This document shows positions 13,801 through 26,799 of a DNA stretch of 64,000 nucleotides, piece by piece (positions within the stretch are counted from its first letter, which is position 1; each line of letters starts with the position of its first letter). The stretch is taken from contig CH002977.1 in assembly GCA_000149265.1 (NCBI GenBank), forward strand, positions 1,118,784-1,182,783, read 5' to 3'. Both the position numbers and the translations under genes were made by a program. The DNA comes from Ciona savignyi. Lineage: Eukaryota > Chordata > Ascidiacea > Phlebobranchia > Cionidae. Below the pieces are notes generated by a model that worked only from the letters and a program-made list of their open reading frames with translations, had not been told where the DNA came from and searched no databases.

Positions 13801-16800
13801 GGTTATAATAGACTTTCTCTTATCATTTAGATGCTCATTAGAACCTAGTGTTATGTCTTGCATTAGCCCGCTGGGACCTCAAGGTTGCAGTGAATTAACT
13901 TTATCTCATAACAGGACAGTGCTTCGGTTCGCTTGTTAGTTTAGTCAGTTTGAATGAATTAACAAGATGAAGCGTGCTCTGGCTCGAATGTAAGTACAGT
14001 TAAGAATACAGAATTTGAAAATAGGCCAAGGCAGTGAAAGCCTGAAAGTTTATAACGCAAGAAAAGCGCTCGTTTTTTATTTGTAACTTTGTTGTGCTTC
14101 ATTGTCAACGATTTATTATCTACGAAATGGCAGTGTATGTTTCTTAACTTTTGACCGATCGATATTATTATAAGCTACCAGTTAGTCTTCAATGAATAAT
14201 AATTATTATACTTTAGAAACAGTGTAAGCAGTTTGCAATACACGCTCTTTACCACGATTTTTACTACAGGTTAGACGAACGAACCCTCCCGTCCAATCAC
14301 CAACCCACGATAGGGTCACGTGACCCAACAACACAGGTAACTTCAGTCGTCACCTTATTCGTCATAAATCTTAGAAATATTTAGTCAGTGCCATTTGAGG
14401 CAATAAACTCGGTTCGGTTAGAATAAATACAGTTCTGATTTTTAATATTAACATATTTAAAATCACTACACTCTTTGTTTATAGCTATCCATGTTTATCC
14501 CGATAAATAGGAAAGTGCGCTTTATCATACGGGCAATCGTCATACTTCCTCGCAAGTACGTAAGAAAACGTTTTTACACGGGTATCTGTCAGATACCTCG
14601 CGCCAACCCGACCAAAGCTATTGCAGTATTGTGTATGATTGAGACGTCCCTTCAATCTTGATAGAACCCCTTTAGCCACTGGGTTCAGTCAATGTCCACT
14701 AAGTGCCTGGCCCAAAGACGCAACCGATTAGCTAGCAACCAGTTTCGAACTTGCAATTAGAAAGTAATATGCCGGGTTACCTTTCAGGAATACATCCACG
14801 GTACCTTCACCACTTCGCCGCACCAACCAACTCACATGGGTGGCTACAGCGATAACAATGTTCGGTCCAATGGTTGGCACCAGCAGCACAGCCCTGTTCC
14901 GGTAGCTGGTGGGAACAAGGACTTGAGATCTCCGTGGGTATTTAACGAAGACACGAGCCCCATTGCTTCCAGTCCTGCAGGCAAAAGCCCGGTTATTTCG
15001 TCTATTGCGTCATCATCATCATCCTCCTCTTCATCGCCACCACGTGTCCATGGTTCTGGAGAGGTTTCCCCAGCAGGTGTGAAAAACAGCAAGCAAGCTT
15101 GTTGGTTTTGATAAATAGTCGGCAATACACTCAAACATGACTACCTTTCAGGTACACGAAGTTTGAATGGCAGCCACGACTCCCTGTTATCAGGCGGCAG
15201 TGGCCCAGCGCACCAAACTCACCATGCCTACCAGAAAGATCGCTACTCGCACACCATACAAAAGGACTCGCGAAACTCTGCGAGCAGCATACAGAGCACA
15301 TCCACAGGAGGAAGTGGATATCTCGGAGGGGCTTCACAAACATCTCCACATTCGGCCGGATCTTCAAACTCCGGCTCCGGCCAATACCCTTTCTCACATC
15401 AAATAGTGAACAAAAGGGAAAGTCAGATGTCCTCGTACGATCGACATGGTAAGTAGAGATCCGTATTTCGATCAAAACTATAAACAGCTATACGTTTGGA
15501 ACCTTTAATCACCTTCCCAATTCAGGTGGCCACCACTTCCATTCGTCAGATGATGGTGGTTTAAGTTCCCCTGCTTCTGGCCGGACCATTGCTTCTTCCC
15601 AATCAGGTTAGTTTACCTACGGATTTCCCACGTGGACAGTTGAATAATCCGAGTTCTATTAGATATTGACAAGCTTGCCCACGAAGTATCCCAAGCTAAC
15701 TTATCTGCTCCACCCAAATTTGTCAAGGAGACCACAGCCTACTGGTACAAGCCGGACATCACCAGAGAGCAGGTTTGTTGATTATAATCGTATCTTGTTC
15801 CATCATTCAGCTGTTTAAGCGATTAAACAAAATACCTAGTCTTTTTATATAAGATTTGGATTCGTCTATGCCATTATGACTATTATAGTGGAATTGATTT
15901 TACTTTCGACATTTCAACATGTTTGTCTTATTTCTAGGCACTTGCTCTGCTTCGCACCAAGCCAGCCGGAAGTTTTGTGGTTCGTGCGAGTAGATGCTAC
16001 CCAGGAGCTTATGGTCTAGCTTTGAAAGTATCTCAAGTGCCAGCTGGCGTTCTCGCCACCGCAAAACCAGGAAGTAAGTAACATTGAGATCGGGAATCTC
16101 AAGTTTAAACGTATTGTATTATAAACAATAAATTATTTACCCAAGTACAACAGGACTATGTAAAAAGTATTAAGATCCCTTTATTTTAAAATGTATAATT
16201 GTATAATATTCTATTCGCATAATCGGAGTACTGTAACCTTAAATTAAAAAAAAAACATTTTTTATTTCAGCGGATATGAACAACGAACTCGTCCGACATT
16301 TCCTTATCGAGCCAAGTACCCGTGGTGTAAAATTGAAGGGTTGTCCAAATGAACCCGTGTTTGGGAGTCTCTCTGCCCTTATCTACCAGCATTCCATTAC
16401 ACCACTTGCCCTGCCCTGCAAACTCGTCATACCTACACAAAGTAAGAAAACTATGTGATACTACGTACAATCTGTTACCGACTTCCAAATTAGAAATTAT
16501 TCTACAGTTGTAATCTAGCTTCATTTCTTGTTCCCTTTTAAAGTACATGATTTGAAGTAAGTTGCATTCTTTTATAATAAACCTGTTTTTCAGACCAAGA
16601 AATCCCACCGGTTGGTTCATCACGAAACAGCACTGAAATACAAAACTCGGCTGTCGAGTTGCTAAAATTGGGAGCTGCCTGTAACGTCTTGTACCTTGGC
16701 AGCGAAGACACCGAATCTTTAACTGGGCCCGAGGTGAGTTTAAGCATTTTCTACATGTGATTTCATAGTTTTTTATACCACCACTCTGGTTTAGAAAATG

Positions 16801-17553
16801 TTTTTGTTTTAACTTAGTGGTGCATTACGTTTTATTTGAAATTCCATGCTCTTAAAAAGGAAAAGTTTATTTTATGAAATGTTTTTGTTAATAAACAGGC
16901 AATAGAGCGAGCCATGCGAGAATGCATGCACAATGAGGGCCAAGCTGTCAAAACCTCTGTCGTTCATTTCAAAGTTTCACCACAAGGAATTACCCTGACA
17001 GATAACGCCAGGAAGTAAGTCTATATTTTGCAAACAATCTGAACGTTTTAAACCTAAACATAACTATGTACCTGCTTTTATAGAATCTTTTTCCGCCGTC
17101 ACTATCCAACTTCAACAGTTACATACTGTGGTATGGACCCAAGTGCAAGAGAGCCTCATAACCGTCGGTGGGACGCTTCCAAAGACCGTGGCCCACCCAA
17201 CTCAAGGTAATTAGTCCTTTTTGTTTATTTTATTTAAATAAAGAAAGATATGAGCCATTTTCCGTATAATCGTAGTAGCATAATTTTACTCTTACAATTT
17301 ACTCTGTCAACAATTCTGCCAACAACGGTCCTTAAAAAATCAAACCAACTCGCGTTAAACGAACCAATGTATATTTGCTGTTTTATTTATACTTAACATT
17401 TCCTGTAGGGTGTTCGGTTTTGTTGCAAAGAAACCTGGAAGTTCCGTTGAAAACGTTTGTCACCTCTTCGCCGAGTTGGACCTCGACCAGCCAGCTCCTG
17501 CTATCGTAAACTTTGTTTCCAAAGTTCTGATCGGAACGGCTGGTGCAAACTGA
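1813..17553 (+). CDS. Tensin-family protein (SH2 + PTB), long isoform
   Basis: Seventeen exons keep frame: 1813-2410, 2508-2559, 2673-2850, 3398-3518, 3818-3907, 12771-12915, 14270-14336, 14788-15076, 15152-15448, 15526-15606, 15663-15772, 15938-16073, 16271-16441, 16594-16733, 16899-17014, 17084-17206, 17409-17553, giving about 952 residues. The middle is low-complexity, rich in Ser, Pro, His and Gly. An SH2 domain begins near residue 667 ([13 protein letters not shown], then GSFVVRASR with the phosphotyrosine-binding Arg). A C-terminal PTB domain starts near residue 800 ([12 protein letters not shown], then VTYCGMDP). SH2 followed by a terminal PTB is the tensin signature; tensins link beta-integrin tails to actin and signalling at focal adhesions. 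The N-terminus ([15 protein letters not shown]) is an amphipathic LD-like helix. No phosphatase/C2 domain is seen, so this form resembles short tensins such as tensin-4. Domain calls are firm; the first exons rest on phase and splice sites. Confidence 0.88.
11266..11277. promoter_or_regulatory. Perfect palindrome containing TCTCGCGAGA
   Basis: A 12-bp perfect palindrome (ATCTCGCGAGAT) holds the TCTCGCGAGA element, which is known from animal core promoters, especially of CpG-rich genes in vertebrates (bound by BANP). It lies about 275 bp before the ATG of the alternative tensin exon, in locally GC-richer sequence. A promoter role here is inference. Confidence 0.45.
11552..11636 (+). CDS. Alternative first coding exon of tensin (short isoform)
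   Basis: An ATG at 11552 opens 28 codons ([20 protein letters not shown]...) and stops at a GTAAAC donor after one base of the next codon. This is exactly the phase left by the exon ending at 3907, so it can join the exon at 12771 in frame. The resulting isoform would be about 634 residues and would lack the LD-like N-terminus and its following proline-rich stretch, but keep SH2 and PTB. The exon lies about 1.1 kb before its acceptor and deep in the 8.9-kb intron, as expected for an internal promoter. Inference from phase and position; transcript evidence is needed. Confidence 0.55.
14478..14765 (-). repeat. tRNA-derived SINE, family 1, diverged copy
   Basis: Lies in a tensin intron. It shares the family order read on +: tail segment (TCCATGTTTATCCC), GGGCAATCGTCA, a TATTGCAG...TGTGTATGAT block, CCTTCAAT..TAGAACCC, AGTGCCT..CCAAAG, and GATTAGCTAGCAACCAG near the tRNA-like head. 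It differs from the copies at 59.4 and 60.0 kb by many substitutions and a short internal expansion, so it is an older insertion. Confidence 0.7.
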
Positions 17554-18510
17554 TTACAAATTCCCTTCGCTACTTGAACTGGCTATTTCCCGCCGTGTTG
17601 CGACCGACATGTGGTTCGAGCGGTCGGAGTGTCAGTAGCTAAAGCCGTAAGACATCCAAACTTGGCGGACGTTTCAGGTCCAATTGCAAAACAAAACTTA
17701 CCACCGGACTACAGACGCTAAATATTTTTAGTATTCAGTGTTTAACCTAAATGCAACTCAAAAGTCTGAAGTTCGTCAGATATCTTACTTCATGTCATCA
17801 CTGCCATGTTATCAACTGCAGGTAGACTTGACGATCGAGTAATCACTTGTAATTTTCAGTATTATAGTCTAGTATTGTGAACTTTTACCGTTGCATTCTC
17901 AACTTTTTAAACCAGGTTTACTGGACACGTGTATTTTGTTTGACAACAATTTTAATCCGCCTATCTGGGCAAATGCCTTTTTAAAATAATTTATAACACC
18001 CTTCTATTCGGATCTATGAATGTTATTACATCCTGAAATCCCAGTGTATTTATTATTACACCTTGGTTTAGCACACGAATGTATAGTGCGTCATGTACAG
18101 TTGGTATACTTGCCTATGTTTAGTGTTTCTCAAACAAGGTTCTTTGATCGGTGAATTTGTAGCAACGCTTTTATTTGGTATTTACGCCGTTTTAACGCTT
18201 TTTAAACGGTACAGCAAGTTCTTTTATTTAATTACTACATAAAATACTGCAAACTAACATTGCATTTAGTTGAAGAATAATATTAAAACAATGTTACATT
18301 AAAAAAAATACAAAATCATTTTTTGACACGAAATGTTTTCTTTATATTTTATTGCGCGTATATTTTCTTTTTACCGTATTTTATCTTTGCTTCGTTCAGT
18401 TCCTCTTTCTCATACTTACGTAATACACCCATGTGCGTGCGTAACATTGTACGTTACGTGTATGTGCGTGTATATGTGCCGAGTGTAATAAATATCGTAT
18501 AAATATTCTT
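17554..18510 (+). other. Probable 3' UTR of tensin gene
   Basis: Non-coding sequence follows the tensin stop at 17551-17553. The best poly(A) signal is AATAAA at 18487-18492, followed by T-rich sequence. That would give a 3' UTR near 0.95 kb. The boundary is inferred from the signal only. Confidence 0.5.
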
Positions 18511-21500
18511 TTGGGCTTTTTATTTTCTTTAACAGTGTTTATAATTGGAAAATATCAACGCACATCGCACTGGAAGTCTTATTAGTTGAGTAACCGTTTA
18601 AGGTTGATAACAGGTCTTCTTAACCACATCTCCCGAGCTTCGAATTGCTTTCCCTTGCCACTGTGAATCAACCAAGCATTCAGCATTCCAACAATTTCTT
18701 TTATTTATATTAAGTTAAAGATCCACTTGTTAAAAGTATCCTACTGTCTGTGCAGCCGTTAGTCACCAGGTTTAAATTTATTTGAGCCCTTGATTTTTAG
18801 CGATGTGATTATGATATTTGTTATGAGACTCATTAAGACCGGGGACTACAATTGCTCACCTGAGTGGATCAGTTACAGTTAATAAAGACTTTTTTACCTG
18901 GCCGGAGGATCTAAACTCAAAATACAGCTACAAAGGTTCAAACAATTTATTTACAAATAACAACTAGCTTGCGTAACAGGAAAAGTACAACAAAAAGCCA
19001 GTTCAACCAGTGGGACTATGGTTGATGCGCTTTAAAAGCCTACCGCATGCGTCCACAAGTTTGTTTAAATAAAGATTGAAAGGTAATAAGAGAGAAAATG
19101 ATGAGCCTTTCCTGTCATTACATGTTCCCTTTGATTTTATTTAAATGTTATTTTTTCTTCAACAAAATGACTACCTTATTCAGGTAATTCGGAAACTCAT
19201 AAGTTTATGCTTGTAGAACCAAACATTATACACTTTGTATATGGTAGACCAAGACGGATAAGGTAACCAGCCAACCGTTTGTTTCATTCAAAAAATATTA
19301 TAGATATCAAGCTTGGATTGGTAACGCGGGAACCTGGAACCCATTAGTTCTGCTTGCAGACACAACGGTTATATACCCTTTGATCAGATATATCATGTAT
19401 GATAAGGTAACCAGGAACTCAATTAGTGGCTTTACAATGTATTGGAAAAATATTTTTTGTTTTCTTAACTTCATTAGTTTGTTTTTAAGTCTGAAAACAA
19501 ATAGCACGAACCGTACGCATAAAACGTTGATCCTAATGGCGATAGATTATATGTGAAAAAATCTTTGTTAGTAATAATTAGTATATTCAAAGCAAATCAT
19601 TTACACTGTCAATTGATTGAATTATTGCGAAACTCTGCATTTGCAGGTGAGAAGCCACAGTCGTGGGACAAACCAGAATCGATTTGATAATTGTGATTTT
19701 GTTTATTTTTTTCCATATTGAAGCTTCAATTATGATTTCCCGAGAACATAAATAAGTATAGAAACTCAGCGTTGGATCAGCTCAGGTTTTACTTGTTATG
19801 TTGATTACGGCTATCCATTTATGTATTTTAGTCGGATCATGAAATGTAGTGAGTATGGGACACCACTGTCGCGTTTAGAACAACATTCAGCTACAAGCTA
19901 AAAAACAAATAAGTCAATCGGGACTAGTGTAAAGACTTAATTCAGTTGTAAAAAATCGTAAAATACCAGCTGATATAAAATATTAATTGCCTTAAACAGG
20001 TGGTTTGCTGAAACATACATCGATGTTCTAAAATTGTGACAAATAAGTCATATTTTAATCTTAGATCCAATTTGTCGAACGTGTATATTACATTTTAATT
20101 ATTTGTTTCTATATCAAATTTAATTGTATCCAATGTATGTATTAAAACAGCTTATATAAGGCGCAACGACATGGATTTACCTACATGTAACACTCTTTAT
20201 GTGGGGCGAGCACAAGTGATACTGTAAGACCAACTTTAATGAGTTTAAACATGATTTATCTATTCCATTAGTCTTTAATACTTTTTAAAGGCTTTCTAAA
20301 TTATATAGATCTGACCGCGACATAAAGCGCTTGCTGTTTCGCAAACGAGATACTAGTGCTGCAGTGCTTTTAAGAGTGTTTGCCTTTTAGTGCAAATTGT
20401 CTTTGTCGTATAAGGAACTTGGTGTTGAATGTATACTTTTTAAAACCCCAGTGCTTAGAAATAGATGTAATAACAAACGGTATGTACAGCCACAGAATAC
20501 AAAAGGTTTCAGTGTGACGCATCTCTTAGCTTAGTTTGACTTTTTGAAGTTCTGTTTCCCACTAAACACGTGGTGTGATAACATTCAAACACTAACCAAC
20601 CTTTGTCTGTTTAAAACTCCAGAGCGCTTGGTAACCATTTCTTAGTTGTGTTTTTTTTGTATTGTTACGAAACTTCGATTCGGGTTCTCTCGATGATTCG
20701 ATCCACTTTGTTGTATTAACCGAGAGCTAGGGTGCTAAGCGATTTATATACTAGTGGTATGCGTTTCACTTGATTTAACGTGTAAGTAGTTACTCAAAGG
20801 CCACTTCGTTTTTCTCGAATCACAATGAACGATATATATTAGTTAATAATCGACCAGAGATATATAAGAATAGGCGAAGTGTTTGCTTTTACGTCGTACC
20901 AAGAATTGGACTGTGTAACATCAGCAACTACCAGACGTATAGCAAAGCATACTTTTGCATACTACGATAAGTAAATGCATATTGCGCTATTTTTGGTGAT
21001 AAATTATTCGTTAAGAGACAGTTAGTTAAAGCTAAGTCTGTATATGATATTTTGAGTGGACATTTAAGTCTAATTTGAAGCAGAACAATATCTGCCATTT
21101 TACAATTTAAAGATTTTATTCTTAGTTACTGTCACGGTTTAGATTTAATTAGAATACTAAAACCTATTATACCTGTAGTATAGAACAGAAGGCCACTCTA
21201 AACAGTTTACTGCTAGAGGATTATAGTCATATTATATTATCCATTAAGAGAATGTGTATCCACTGAGATATGTTGTACTGTACATATTACACAACAATGC
21301 TTTCAAATGTAAAATGTAGAGTGAAAGTTATGTTAACAATATGTGTATCATTCTTGAGCTTTTATAAAATAATTTGTTTTTCTCTCCTATATTTATTGAA
21401 AACCTAAACAAATTACCCAATGCACGCGATCCAGATAGAATCAATCAAATGAATATTTAAACAAGGTTAATATAATTAGGGAATTTCCCGTTACTCACAC

Positions 21501-22192
21501 TCAACGCAACTCCGTAAACGCCTTTTACAAAATCCTGTCTAAAACCAATTCACATTTCTTTGTAGGAGTTCTATGTCAGTTTTTATATTTCGCCTCTAAA
21601 TGCGCTGGGAAAATAATAAAAAGAAAGTGTAACACAGAAGTGATTTAGATAACTTAGTTATTCTTTGATGAGTTATGTCATGTTTAGGCAGTTTTTTGGG
21701 GGGTTGAGAACTTGTTATCAGCACATCCAACTAGCATTATCCAACATAAATCTTACTAAAAATTTACCCACATAGTCGAGCAGATAAAAGCACCATGTTT
21801 ACCTGCACGTTCATAGCATTCGTTTAACTTTAAAATGTTACTTAATATTATTACCCCTTAATATTACCTTGTATATGTAACTATTTCGCCTCAAATAAGG
21901 GCCAATCTCACTGTTTGGTTAAAAGGGCACTTTTCGTGCCTTTATTCGTGTAGCAAAATACACAGCATACCTTGAGATGCCACGTATGTAGTAGCCAATG
22001 GGACACGTTGTTTTAACTAATTACTGATTGTTTACGATGCTACTTGAATTTTATTTCTGTAATTGTATTTTTATTTGTTTTACAATTAATTGTTAACTTT
22101 GCATACCTTGTTATATTTAAGGTTCACCTAACATGTCCAATACATTATCGTTATTTAGTGTAGCTGACCCGGCTATTTAATGTTTTTTACAG
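18511..22192. other. Intergenic region, nothing recognised
   Basis: AT-rich sequence of about 3.7 kb between the tensin 3' end and the sulfotransferase gene. No domain-bearing open frame, tRNA-like fold or copy of the repeats seen elsewhere in the window was found. Confidence 0.5.
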
Positions 22193-22201
22193 AGTATAGC
22201 C

Positions 22202-23616
22202 ATGTTTTGTCGATTCCGTTTTGATAAATTTATGCTTATTGCACTTTTAATTTTGAACGTGTTCTATGTCACTTACCATGTGATTATTACACAGAAATAC
22301 CAGGTACTATGAATGTGTATTTTATGCCTCGTTTTATCATTTTGGTTATTTTCTTGGATAATTAGCTTATTTACGTGGCATTTAATTAAATTGTTTAAAT
22401 CGAATACAAAATGTATACAAACCGGTACCACCAAAGAATATAGTTCATGGTCGAAATGTCTGGTGTTGTCACTGGCTCGGTTAACCATAAAGCAAAACAA
22501 CAACACTGTTTAATTATGAGCATCGCCGCTTTTACATTTTTCACATATATGTAGTAGTGTAGGCTATTGTTAAACCTATGCTATTTAATTTAATAGAGGT
22601 TTGTTGCATTTTGTAGACGAGGAATACTAGTCGAAAAGATATTCTCGATCATGCAGAGTTTGACAGACGTCGTGTATCTGGATCCCTGGACAACGAGATG
22701 CGTAAAAACTTAACTTCGTCGGTAAAAGAGCGTCTGCTCAAGAGGATACACTATCTGCGAGAAAAATGCAACCACGAAAAAAATAACAAGCCCCTTAATT
22801 TCGACAAATTAGGGTAAAAATATTACAAAATTTGTGCATAACATATTTACTTAACCTCGTGTTCTCCTCAGAAATTTTCAGTTTCCTTGGATGTACGTGA
22901 ACCATTATCACAAGGCTGTATATTGCCAAATTCCAAAAGTGGGCACAAGCAACTGGCTGAAAATATTTGCGGTTTTGGAGAGTCAAATTAACGACACCTC
23001 CGCGGTTAATGCAAATAGTATCCACAATGTAGCTTTGCCCATGGTGTCGTATTTAAACAATACAGCGAGAAATTACGTCATGAAACATTACACCAAGTTT
23101 GTTGTGGTGAGAGAACCATTTGATCGCGCATTATCTGCATACAAGGATAAATTTCTAGTTAAACCTGGTTATGGAAGACCAGCGTTTTTAAAACTGGCTA
23201 AAGCCATCAAGGAGGAATATGGGAACAAATCGTCTCAGTCTTCCGCTATATACCCAAACTTTGCCGAATATGTAAAGTACTTAGTTGATCCCCATAATGA
23301 CCGAATCCCGTCACACTATTCCGAACCAAGGCACTGGCAGCCCCAAACCGATCTCTGCCACCCCTGCAACATCCGCTACGATTATGTACTTCGATTAGAG
23401 AACATTGAAGAAGAGTCCGAATTCATTCTCAGAGAAATCGCAGCTCCATCTAATGTTCATTACCCAGATTGGAAGACTAAAACGTCAGAAGACATGAAGC
23501 AAGACATGATGAAAAAGTATTATTCGAATGTTCCCCCAGAAGACGTAAATGCGCTGTATCATTATTTCAAACGAGATTACAAATTATTCGGCTACGAAAC
23601 TCCTCCCCAATTTTAG
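22202..23616 (+). CDS. Carbohydrate sulfotransferase (HNK-1ST/CHST8-14 family), type II Golgi membrane
   Basis: Three exons (22202-22303, 22617-22813, 22872-23616) give 347 residues. A short cytosolic tail is followed by one membrane anchor at about residues 11-28 (LIALLILNVFYVTYHV region), the usual type II Golgi arrangement. The 5'-phosphosulfate-binding motif is CQIPKVGTSNW (residues 118-128) and the 3'-phosphate-binding motif is VVREPFDRALSAYKDKF (from about 178). The conserved C-terminal block HWQPQTDLCHPCNIRYDYV is also present. The family moves sulfate from PAPS to GalNAc or to glucuronic acid in chondroitin/dermatan chains or glycoproteins; the acceptor cannot be told from sequence. 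A strong acceptor (TGTTTTTTACAG) ends 9 bases before the ATG, which suits spliced-leader addition. Possible poly(A) signals lie at 23939 and 23978. Confidence 0.92.
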
Positions 23617-23977
23617 CTAATCTGATTTCATTTTAGGCTTTCTATATTTGATGTGCGTTATAATAGAAGCGCATTTTAGTTTTGCAAAATCTTGTATCTA
23701 TATTTAATTCTTAAATGGCGAGCGTAAATTCATAGTTTTGTTATACCTTCTTTCTATGTTTGCACTAGAGCAACTGCAATGTGACAAATACAGCGGTGCT
23801 TATATATATATATGTAGGTGTCTTGGTGTTTAATATTACTTATTTATCGTGGTTTACACATCTAGGATAGTGTAAAACATATTGATTGAGAACATTGCGT
23901 AACTCAGGGCTTTTTTTTATATCAGTGGGCAACGTGATAATAAAAATGCAAAACTTAGCCTATTTGTAAATTGGGCC

Positions 23978-23983
23978 AATAAA
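23978..23983 (+). terminator. Poly(A) signal of sulfotransferase gene
   Basis: AATAAA about 360 bases after the stop codon; another AATAAA lies at 23939-23944. The opposing Myb-like gene has its own signal at 24364-24369 on the minus strand, so the two genes converge with about 380 bp between signals. Confidence 0.5.
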
Positions 23984-24430
23984 GACTTTTAATTAGTCGC
24001 TTTTGATTGGCTGGTACCTGAGACCTAATTGCAGTAATTTCATTGATTAGGTAATAGTGGAAATGGTTTATACAATGGACGTAGTGTTAATACGGAAATT
24101 GCCTTTCCAGTCATTTTCTTAGAATGTTTGTTTCTTTTAATAATATGCCTAACTTGCTTAAACTTATGCGCTTTGTTCTATTTTACCGCCAGATACACGT
24201 CCGGTGTAGGAAATTGAGCTCATTGTGGACAGCGAATAACTGAGATTTTCGCGCCCTTTCCAGGCGGAAGAGGTGTCAATTTCGATAATTTTCTACACAC
24301 TACAACGTTTATGCACTTACATGTTTAAGAAATTAAAACAGTAACAATTATCATATATTTTTTTTTATTTTGTATGCAATATATAATTTACCAACGATTT
24401 ACAGAATACGGAAAATTCCAGAAGGCGCAA

Positions 24431-25579
24431 TTACTCAAAATCTGACGAATCATCGTTAAATCCTCGCTGAAATGTTTTTATATGTCTCCGTTTACTTGGT
24501 GGTTGATTGCCACGAGCACGACGCTTGCGTTTGTTAAGGTTTTCCGATATATTTCGAACAGCGTATGAAATATCTCTTAGGGATTTGAGAATTGTCTTTT
24601 GAACATCTAGTTTTTCCCTTTCAATCTGCAAACGCTCGTACTGAAAATCGCTGGTTGGAAATTGTCCTTCCTTAGTCGCCGAAAAACCAACGCGACCTGG
24701 TGTATAACTTTCGCCTCTGGATTTTAAGCAGTAATTTGAAACTAAACGTCCTGTTTCAACAGTCGGCGAAACTGGCGTCTGAACAGTTTTCGTGAGTTTC
24801 GTATTTGATTCTAATGGTCGTGGTATTGGGCTGCTTCTTTGGTGGTTTGGAATTAAACACGATTCGCGGTTTTGGGTAAATATATTCATCTCCTCGGCAG
24901 TATTAGACGATTCGATGAATATTGGCTCGCTCGAACAAGCCAAAGGAATTGGAAAGCATTCCGATTCGGATTTTATACTGATATCTGATAAGGTTGCAGG
25001 TGAAGTTGACATCCGATCAGATCGCGACAGCAATGAGTCCGACATCGAACTTTCCAGCATCAAAGCTGGTTGCTTTTCAAAAAATGGAGATCTGTTATCT
25101 TTACCACAACTTTGGCTATCGTCGGATCCCGTTTTTTCCATTGCATCACTACTGCTATTACCGTCTACAAAACAATTACAACTGTTACACCTTGAATATA
25201 TAGGCATTAATTAAATGTCCTACCTTTCCTTCGACAAGTTTTGGCATAGTACGTCAGGTCTTTCCATTTTTTGCGAACCTGATACCAATCTCGGTTTCGT
25301 CCGGAAGATGCACTGATGGTACTTGCTGCCTCTCCCCAAAGCTTTTTCTTGTTGGCATTTACGCCTTTCGTGTTTTTCACAGTTCCAAATAACTCAGCCT
25401 TGTGGCGTTGCACGAAGTCACAAAGCGTCCGTATTTCTATTAAAGGAAAATAATAATAATTAAGCCTAAAGATTTAGACTAAAATTTAAAAATGACTTAC
25501 CAGTGGGGCTCCAATTCGGACTTCTTCTACAATTTTCCCTGTCTTTTGGTGATGATTGATCATACTCAGCGTCCGCCAT
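24431..25579 (-). CDS. Myb/SANT-like DNA-binding domain protein
   Basis: Three minus-strand exons (25501-25579, 25224-25436, 24431-25164) give 341 residues. Residues about 24-97 form a Myb/SANT-like trihelix domain of the Myb_DNA-bind_5 type: WSPTEIRTLCDFV, then NANKKKLWGEAAS, then VRKKWKDLTYYAKTC. A long Ser-rich linker follows. Near the C-terminus there is a helical segment (YERLQIEREKLDVQKTIL) and a basic cluster (NKRKRRARGN, PSKRRH) that should act as nuclear localisation signal. This layout, N-terminal Myb-like domain plus C-terminal helix, is common in regulators related to Harbinger-transposon Myb proteins such as NAIF1. The third exon uses the acceptor TTGTTTTGTAG before 25164, because the exon frame extended upstream is out of phase. 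A signal TTTATT at 24364-24369 (AATAAA on -) gives a short 3' UTR. Confidence 0.8.
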
Positions 25580-25599
25580 TTTTATAAAACAAAATAGTC

Positions 25600-26580
25600 T
25601 AAAAACCCAATTTTCTAATGTAAAACGGTAATACGTTAGTATTTCTATTATATATTCCCCATTATCTGTAGGCTATTTTATAACCTATAATTAACCTAAT
25701 GCCTTTCAGTTTAAGAGATTACTTTCATGATGCAACACCCTTCACCAGACGAAACAAAAAAAATAGCTGACTATTATAATAAAGTAAGCGTTTCTTAGTT
25801 CTGAGAGAATCGAACTCATTCTGTGATCGTGCGTAACTGCATTTATACAGCCAGTGGTATAAAAGAGAAAAAGGCCACCAATCAGCACTTAAGAGTACGG
25901 TTTGTCGCGCGTTCAACCCCTGCTTGAAGTCTGGCACCTTTGTATATTTAATAGGGATTTAACTCTTATACGATAAGCTGTTTGCAATTGCTTTGCTCAC
26001 GACTCGTGTTTGTGTTTACAATGCTTATTATTGCCTGTCCCGATGATCTCAGTATTTACATTTGCTGTCTTAACCGAACAATTTAGCAAGACACCAAAGT
26101 TTATTATACACCAAAAATGTAATACGAAACTTCAATACTCGGGCAGTCCAGATGACTGGTAATGTCCTTTCCTGGGGTGTTTTTTTCATTGGAGAAATAG
26201 AGGGAATATTTGGTGAAACGCTTACTACAGTACAGTGAAGCATTGTAATACGATAAAATCCATAATATCATCAACACAGGTAATGTCTTGTTTTTTAGTA
26301 TACAACTTTTAACCGACAGACTTTGTAATATTGTTCTTTGTGTTGTTAAATGATTAATGTAATACTGTGGCAAAATCAATCTTTTTAAGCATTATTGCAA
26401 AGTCATTTTAACCATAGGGCATTCACGTCTTTCGATGGTATGTTACAGCTGAGCAATCGCCAGATAGGTTTGGTGTTGATTTCCATTCTATCAAGTCGTT
26501 TTTAATGACAACGTTATAGGCCAATTGTTTTTTCACAGGCAAGGTGGGCCTATTTAACCGGCAGTCGATACAGTGAATTT
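25600..26580. other. Intergenic region
   Basis: Upstream of the Myb-like gene. No gene or repeat with recognisable boundaries; only short open frames without family resemblance. Confidence 0.4.
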
Positions 26581-26582
26581 AA

Positions 26583-26795
26583 ATATAGGATAGGAGGAGA
26601 AAATTCATGTTTATATATATATATATATATATATGAATGGTTACCGAAACTATTGCAGTTGATTGTGTATGATTAAGATGTTCCATCAATTTAGTAGAAC
26701 CATTTCCACTTGGTTCAGGCAGTGTCCGTTTAGTGCCTTACCCAAGAACACACCCGATTAGCTAGAGACCAGTTTTGAACCGGGAACACTTTGGC
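26583..26795 (-). repeat. tRNA-derived SINE, family 1, degenerate copy with (TA)n expansion
   Basis: Starts with the GGATAGGA tail motif and TTCATGTTTATA, then a run of about 11 TA units at 26612-26634 that replaces part of the body. The remainder follows the family: TTACCG..CTATTGCAG, GTGTATGAT, TTCCATCAAT, CTTGGTTCAG, AGTGCCTT.CCCAAG and GATTAGCTAGAGACCAG. The tRNA-like head is largely missing. Confidence 0.65.
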
Positions 26796-26799
26796 TGAA

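Noticed and set aside
25165..25207. Myb-like gene C-terminal exon starting with MPIYSRCNSC at 25207
   Set aside because: That start is out of phase with the preceding exon. The acceptor before 25164 restores phase and has a better pyrimidine tract.
26612..26634. TA dinucleotide run as an origin or regulatory element
   Set aside because: Ordinary microsatellite expansion inside a degenerate SINE.
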